Assembly: GCF_030929605.1 (NCBI RefSeq)
Contig: NZ_JAVFVS010000005.1
Span: 557,972 to 621,971 of the forward strand
Direction of reading: 5' to 3'
Source of the DNA: Flavobacterium sp. LHD-80
Lineage (GTDB): Bacteria; Bacteroidota; Bacteroidia; Flavobacteriales; Flavobacteriaceae
DNA length: 64,000 nt
The position numbers and the translations under genes are program-made. The notes beneath the pieces were generated by a model. The model saw only the letters and a program-made list of their open reading frames with translations. It ran no database searches and was not told where the DNA came from. Shown here piece after piece: positions 60,039 through 64,000 of this stretch (positions are counted from its first letter, which is position 1; every line of letters starts with the position of its first letter).

Positions 60039-60497
60039 TTAAATTGGAAGAACGGTTGTACTTTTTACTTCAGAAATAACAAAAACAGTATTAATCAAAG
60101 AAACCTCAGGCAAAACAGATAATTTCTTTTGATGAAAATGATGATAACTTTCCATATCAGGAATGATAATTTTTAGCATATAATCAAAGTTTCCAGAAAC
60201 GTAGTTACATTCTACAACTTCTGGTAAATCGAGAATTGATTGATTAAATCCTTCAGAAGTATCATAGGTCTGTTTTGTTAAGGTAACTTGGCAATATACC
60301 GTAAGATTGTTTCCCAATTTTTTCTTGTTTAAAATGGAAACATACTTCTCTATAACTCCCTCTTTTTCAAGACGTTTGACCCTATCATGAACCGGAGTAA
60401 GAGACAAATTTATTTTGTTTGCGATGTCTTTCAGCGTATAGTGCGCATTTTCCTGCAAAAGACGTAAGATTTTCTTGTCAATTTCATCTAAAATCAT
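60039..60497 (-). CDS. Lrp/AsnC-family transcriptional regulator
   Basis: 152 residues. An N-terminal AsnC helix-turn-helix (DEIDKKILRLLQENAHYTLKDIANKINLSLTPVHDRVKRLEKEGVI) is followed by a RAM/AsnC_trans effector domain (about 65-145). It forms octamers that sense amino acids. It is divergent from the alanine dehydrogenase gene, an arrangement in which the regulator often controls the dehydrogenase. The shared spacer has a suitable dyad. Confidence 0.95.
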   Translation of the reverse strand: MILDEIDKKILRLLQENAHYTLKDIANKINLSLTPVHDRVKRLEKEGVIEKYVSILNKKKLGNNLTVYCQVTLTKQTYDTSEGFNQSILDLPEVVECNYVSGNFDYMLKIIIPDMESYHHFHQKKLSVLPEVSLINTVFVISEVKSTTVLPI

Positions 60498-60571
60498 AGC
60501 GAAAACGTTTTCTTTAATTAATAGAATATAGTCATTTTTTCTCTTTTAGGAACTTTAAAAGCACTTAAACA

Positions 60572-60660
60572 GAAAATATTTCTGTAAAAGTATTAAATAA
60601 AATAATATTTTCTTATTTATAGACCAATTATCAATAATATATTCTCTATGAGTAGCTTTG
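60572..60660 (+). promoter_or_regulatory. Promoter and candidate Lrp site upstream of ald
   Basis: TAGCTTTG at 60653-60660 fits the -7 consensus. The dyad GAAAATATT (60572-60580) and AATATTTTC (60604-60612), about three helical turns apart, lies upstream and could bind the divergent Lrp protein. Confidence 0.5.
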
Positions 60661-60697
60661 TAAAACAAATTCAAGAAAAACAAAAAAATATAACATT

Positions 60698-61816
60698 ATG
60701 ATAATAGGTGTTCCAAAAGAAATTAAAAATAATGAAAATCGTGTAGCATTAACTCCAGCTGGTGTTTCTGAAATGAAAAAACACGGACATGTTGTTTATG
60801 TACAATCAACTGCAGGTGTAGGAAGTGGATTTGCTGATGAGGAATATGCAACTGCTGGTGCAGTAGTTTTAGGAACTATTGAAGAAGTTTATGCTATTGC
60901 AGAAATGATCATTAAAGTAAAAGAACCAATTGCATCTGAATATCCGTTAATCAAAAAAGATCAATTACTTTTTACTTATTTTCACTTTGCTTCATCAGAA
61001 GAATTAACTCATGCGATGCTTGAAAAAGGTGCAGTTTGTTTAGCATATGAAACTGTAGAAAAAACAGACCGCAGTTTACCTTTATTAGTTCCAATGTCTG
61101 AAGTTGCAGGTCGTATGGCTATTCAGCAAGGAGCAAAATATCTTGAAAAACCATTAAAAGGAAGAGGAATTCTTTTAGGCGGTGTTCCAGGTGTTCCTCC
61201 AGCAAAAGTATTAGTTTTAGGTGGAGGAATCGTTGGTACTCAAGCTGCTAAAATGGCTGCAGGTTTAGGAGCTCAAGTTACTATCATGGATTTAAGTTTG
61301 CCACGTTTACGTCAATTGGATGATATTATGCCAGCAAATGTAAATACAGAAATGTCTAATCATTACAATATCACAAGAGCAATTAAAGATGCTGATTTAG
61401 TTGTTGGTGCTGTTTTGATTCCAGGAGCAAAAGCGCCTCACTTAATTACTCGTGATATGCTTAAATTAATGCGCCCAGGAGCAGTTGTTGTTGACGTTGC
61501 TGTTGATCAAGGTGGTTGTATTGAAACTTGTACTCCAACAACACACGAAAACCCAACTTTTATTATTGATGATATTGTTCACTATTGTGTAGCTAATATG
61601 CCGGGAGCTGTTCCTTACACTTCTACTTTAGCTTTAACTAATGCAACTTTACCATATGCTGTACAATTAGCAAATAAAGGATGGGAAAAAGCATGTGCAG
61701 AAAACGAAGAATTGAAAAAAGGATTAAACGTAGCGAATGGAAAAATCCTTTATAAAGGAGTTGCTGAAGCTTGGAATCTTCCTTATAACGAAGAATTAGT
61801 GTTAGCAAACGCATAG
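60698..61816 (+). CDS. ald: Alanine dehydrogenase
   Basis: 372 residues. The N-terminal catalytic domain opens MIIGVPKEIKNNENRVALTPAGV and includes VKVKEPIASEY and FTYFHFASSEEL. The NAD domain has LGGGIVGTQAAKMAAGLGAQVTIMDL, and VDQGGCIETCTPTTHENPTF follows. It interconverts L-alanine and pyruvate with NAD, cytoplasmic. Length and motifs match Ald. It is divergent from an Lrp gene that probably controls it. Confidence 0.96.
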   Translation: MIIGVPKEIKNNENRVALTPAGVSEMKKHGHVVYVQSTAGVGSGFADEEYATAGAVVLGTIEEVYAIAEMIIKVKEPIASEYPLIKKDQLLFTYFHFASSEELTHAMLEKGAVCLAYETVEKTDRSLPLLVPMSEVAGRMAIQQGAKYLEKPLKGRGILLGGVPGVPPAKVLVLGGGIVGTQAAKMAAGLGAQVTIMDLSLPRLRQLDDIMPANVNTEMSNHYNITRAIKDADLVVGAVLIPGAKAPHLITRDMLKLMRPGAVVVDVAVDQGGCIETCTPTTHENPTFIIDDIVHYCVANMPGAVPYTSTLALTNATLPYAVQLANKGWEKACAENEELKKGLNVANGKILYKGVAEAWNLPYNEELVLANA

Positions 61817-61853
61817 TGCTAACATTAAAATAAGTGCTTACTAAACACTATTT

Positions 61854-61886
61854 AAAAGGCTTTTCTTAATTGAAAAGCCTTTTTTT
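61854..61886 (+). terminator. Terminator of ald
   Basis: AAAAGGCTTTTC (61854-61865) and GAAAAGCCTTTT (61872-61883) are exact complements with a 6-nt loop and a T run. Confidence 0.88.
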
Positions 61887-61890
61887 CTGC

Positions 61891-61926
61891 AATAAAAAAG
61901 CCAGTCACATGACTGGCTTTTTTATT
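61891..61926 (-). terminator. Terminator of the PafA-like gene
   Basis: AATAAAAAAGCCAGTC (61891-61906) and GACTGGCTTTTTTATT (61911-61926) are exact complements with a 4-nt loop, 15 nt after the minus-strand stop. Back-to-back with the ald terminator. Confidence 0.9.
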
Positions 61927-61940
61927 TATTTTATTCTGAA

Positions 61941-63581
61941 TTATTTTTTTGCATTCAAAACTTCTTTTTTCTCATCTAAAACTTCCTGCAATACTTTTGC
62001 CTCAGTTCCATTAGGAAAAGTAACTTTTATTTTTTGTGCTACAGTTGGAGCAATTTCCGTTATAGCTTTTTTGTCATATGACTCTCCTTTTTTAATATGC
62101 CATCCAAAAAAGATCGCCGGTACATGCGTATCATAACTGTAAGGCGTACCATGAGATGTCCCTGTAGTCGAATATTCAATATTTCCAGGTTTATCAATCA
62201 CAATCATATCACCATCTTGAGTCACATCATAACCTTTTGCAACAAAATTCAAGTAATAATCATTACCTCCGTTAGCTAAAATTTCTTCTTCAGTATATAC
62301 TTTTTTAACCTGAGGCTGTGAAATTAAAAATTCTTTAAAAGCCTGTTTTACTTTTGTTAATTCCAAACCTTTATCTTTAATGATTTGTTTATTGAAGAAA
62401 ATATTAAAATTAGAATAGTTCAATAATAAGTCTACCCCAAAAGTCTTAACCGAAAAATCTTGAAGGCTTTTACGGACATCTTTTGATGGGTAATTATCTA
62501 CATTATATTTGCGGTCTTTCAAATAAATTACATTTTCAGCTCCAGCATGATCAGCTGTTAAAAACAAAAGATAATTTCCTTTACCTACAGTTTTATCCAA
62601 ATAAGCTAAAAAATCAGCAATAGTTTGATCTAATCTCAAATAAGTATCTTGAAGCTCCATTGAACGTGGTCCAAGTAAATGTCCAACATAATCAGTTGAA
62701 GAAAAACTTACAGTTAAAAAGTCCGTAATATCGTCTTTACCAAGATTTTCTTTTTCAATAGCTTTTTTAGCAAATTCAGCCAAAAGATCATTACCAAACG
62801 GTGTAGCCCTTAAAACGCCTGCATCATTTTTCTCATACATTGTTTTTAAATCATATGGAAAAACCGGCGCCAAGCTTCCATATAGTTTACCTTCATATGG
62901 ATTATTATCAGGAAGGCTTTCATTATAAACCGAAGCTGGTTTGTATAAATCCCAACCTTTATTGATATATTTCAAATAGTTTTTTTCGGAATTGAATTCA
63001 GTTACCCATTCTGGTAATTTTTCACCATAAAAAGTACTTGAAATAAAAGAACCAGTTTTACTGTACCAAAAAGCCCAGTTTGCAAAATGGCCAGCAGGCA
63101 AAATTGCACCACGATCTTTAAGGCTCATTCCAATTACTTTTCCCTGAAAGTTAGTTGCCATTCTCACTTCATCAGTAATAGTAGTACTCTGAAGGTTTTT
63201 TGGTGACATTGCACCTTCTTCAACAGTTCCATCACCAACAGTTTTCACTCCTGCATCATCAGTGCAATACATTTCTTTACCTGAAGTTCTGCTGAACCAC
63301 TCATTCCCCACTATACCATGAGTTGCCGGTGTTGTTCCTGTATAAATTGAAGCATGGCCTGGTGCAGTATAAGTTGGCATATAATTATAATGCATATTCT
63401 GAAAAGTGAATCCTTCATTCATTAATCTCTTGAAGCCATTTTGCGTAAAATCATCTGAAAAACGATATAAATATTCCATTTTCATTTGATCTACAACAAT
63501 ACCTACAACCAACTTAGGGCGCTGTTGAGCATTTAAATTTGCAATAACAAACAATGTCAACAATACAATAGTTTTTTTCAT
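61941..63581 (-). CDS. PafA-type alkaline phosphatase
   Basis: 546 residues from MKKTIVLLTLFVIANLNAQ, a signal peptide ending near residue 18. An in-frame extension of 13 codons upstream is rejected because of the promoter inside it. The alkaline-phosphatase fold has metal ligand Asp31 (VVDQM), nucleophile Thr72 in PTYTAPGHASIYTGTTPATHG, DYVGHLLGPRS and TADHAG. PafA enzymes are periplasmic, calcium-activated and common in Flavobacteria, where they liberate phosphate without classical Pho control. Confidence 0.95.
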   Translation of the reverse strand: MKKTIVLLTLFVIANLNAQQRPKLVVGIVVDQMKMEYLYRFSDDFTQNGFKRLMNEGFTFQNMHYNYMPTYTAPGHASIYTGTTPATHGIVGNEWFSRTSGKEMYCTDDAGVKTVGDGTVEEGAMSPKNLQSTTITDEVRMATNFQGKVIGMSLKDRGAILPAGHFANWAFWYSKTGSFISSTFYGEKLPEWVTEFNSEKNYLKYINKGWDLYKPASVYNESLPDNNPYEGKLYGSLAPVFPYDLKTMYEKNDAGVLRATPFGNDLLAEFAKKAIEKENLGKDDITDFLTVSFSSTDYVGHLLGPRSMELQDTYLRLDQTIADFLAYLDKTVGKGNYLLFLTADHAGAENVIYLKDRKYNVDNYPSKDVRKSLQDFSVKTFGVDLLLNYSNFNIFFNKQIIKDKGLELTKVKQAFKEFLISQPQVKKVYTEEEILANGGNDYYLNFVAKGYDVTQDGDMIVIDKPGNIEYSTTGTSHGTPYSYDTHVPAIFFGWHIKKGESYDKKAITEIAPTVAQKIKVTFPNGTEAKVLQEVLDEKKEVLNAKK

Positions 63582-63603
63582 ACTTAAATTATAATATTTA
63601 AAA

Positions 63604-63611
63604 CAAAAATA
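63604..63611 (-). promoter_or_regulatory. Promoter -7 element of the PafA-like gene
   Basis: The minus strand reads TATTTTTG, about 22 nt before the ATG, which rules out the longer frame. Confidence 0.55.
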
Positions 63612-63811
63612 GGGATTCACATTTAAAAAGGCTAGCTCAGGCTCATTTAAAACCCAAAATTGACTTTAATTTAACAGAATTATATAAGACGATAAAGCGC
63701 TCTGTTACAAGTTTAATTTTAAAAATTCTCTACAGCATTTCCAGATATAGCCTGTGGTTTCCATTGAGGAAACACAATAAATCCCAACAAATTGACAAAT
63801 AAGACAGGCAT

Positions 63812-63846
63812 AAAACAAAAAAACCCTATCCGATATGGATAGGGTT
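63812..63846 (-). terminator. Terminator of the rrn operon
   Basis: AACCCTATCC (63822-63831) and GGATAGGGTT (63837-63846) are exact complements; on the minus strand a T run follows. It lies just after the 3' end of the 5S gene. Confidence 0.88.
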
Positions 63847-63854
63847 CTCAAAAG

Positions 63855-63964
63855 AAAGGCGACGACATACTCTCCCACATGACTGCAGTACCATCTGCGC
63901 AGGCGGGCTTAACTTCTCTGTTCGGGATGGGAAGAGGTGAGCCCCGCCGCAATAACCACCTTAA
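63855..63964 (-). rRNA. 5S ribosomal RNA, end of an rrn operon
   Basis: The minus strand reads GGTGGTTATTGCGGCGGGGCTCA, then CACCTCTTCCCATCCCGAAC and AGAAGTTAAGCCCGCCTGCGCA, ending GTCGTCGCCTTTC; these are the conserved 5S segments. Helix I pairs AAGGTGG with the 3' CGCCTT. About 110 nt. The operon (23S, 16S) must continue past the right edge. The remaining bases at 63965-64000 are the 23S-5S spacer and contain AGTGATTAGTAATTA words. Confidence 0.95.
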
Positions 63965-64000
63965 GGTTTTTAGTGACTAGTCCTTAGTGATTAGTAATTA

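Noticed and set aside
1..64000. CRISPR array
   Set aside because: The repeated words are inverted and interspersed in separate spacers, with no regular direct repeats and spacers and no cas genes.
1..64000. Insertion sequence or prophage
   Set aside because: No transposase, integrase or phage structural gene is recognisable, and gene order is unbroken by foreign blocks.

Overview
The window is a chromosomal stretch from a Flavobacterium-like member of the Bacteroidota. Evidence: low GC; many promoter -7 elements of the form TAnnTTTG; starts chosen without Shine-Dalgarno sequences; SusC-type plug and CarboxypepD_reg domains; a methylmalonyl-CoA mutase pair; a PafA-type phosphatase; and a 5S gene and DnaA of the expected kind. 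No prophage, IS element, transposase, CRISPR array or other obvious acquired island is visible. Almost everything is core housekeeping or family-typical accessory content.

Layout. 1-5000: a monovalent cation/proton antiporter (cut by the window edge), 1-Cys peroxiredoxin, AEC permease and a redox-type Rrf2 regulator with its NAD(P)-binding partner gene. 5.3-11.2 kb: MeaB GTPase, LtaS/MdoB-like envelope sulfatase-fold enzyme, MATE exporter and a small outer-membrane barrel. 11.3-17.9 kb: imelysin/cytochrome c peroxidase fusion lipoprotein, PhoX-like lipoprotein, PPK2, a propeller-like protein and a CPBP protease. 18.0-21.8 kb: a three-gene unit of ECF sigma factor, anti-sigma-like membrane protein ending in a TonB plug-like domain, and a secreted CarboxypepD_reg + plug + VWA protein. 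This is the most system-like accessory locus. 22-32.7 kb: SDR, MtaB, a minus-strand run (truncated DEAD-box protein, hydrolase, DUF2007, HAD, GNAT), an HTH-less sigma-54 activator and an ABC-2 exporter. 32.9-36.7 kb: dnaJ, grpE, tRNA-Trp and hisS. 37-45 kb: MacB/FtsX permease, prmC, ribD, YigZ family, thioesterase, dnaA, LMW-PTPase and tetrapyrrole-type methylase. 45.5-53 kb: TonB-CTD protein, aminotransferase, DECR-like SDR, udk, FtsB-like protein, mutA and mutB. 53-64 kb: muramidase-like protein, mltG, dapF, HtrA protease, long GAPDH, Lrp and ald, PafA phosphatase and a 5S rRNA belonging to an rrn operon that continues past the right edge on the minus strand.

The striking feature of the window is between the genes. 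Over twenty spacers are built from long inverted repeats that draw on a small set of recurring words (CTAAGNNN octamers; GTCATT..GA; GTAGAGGCGCACAGCAGTGCG; CGCAGATTTTGC; CGCAAAGAACGCAAG; AGTGATTAG; GTATTCAG). Arms within one locus are often perfect to 25-29 bp even when two loci of the same family differ in arm sequence, which is a covariation signature. Elements are nested in one another, some survive as half copies, and their arms frequently carry the stop codons of flanking genes. Ordinary intrinsic terminators are also present and are listed separately.

Methylmalonyl-CoA metabolism is split: mutA-mutB are adjacent while their GTPase chaperone meaB lies about 44 kb away. Envelope functions (LtaS-like enzyme, HtrA, MltG, muramidase-like protein, FtsB-like protein, barrel and plug proteins) and protein quality control (DnaJ/GrpE, HtrA, CPBP) dominate the rest.
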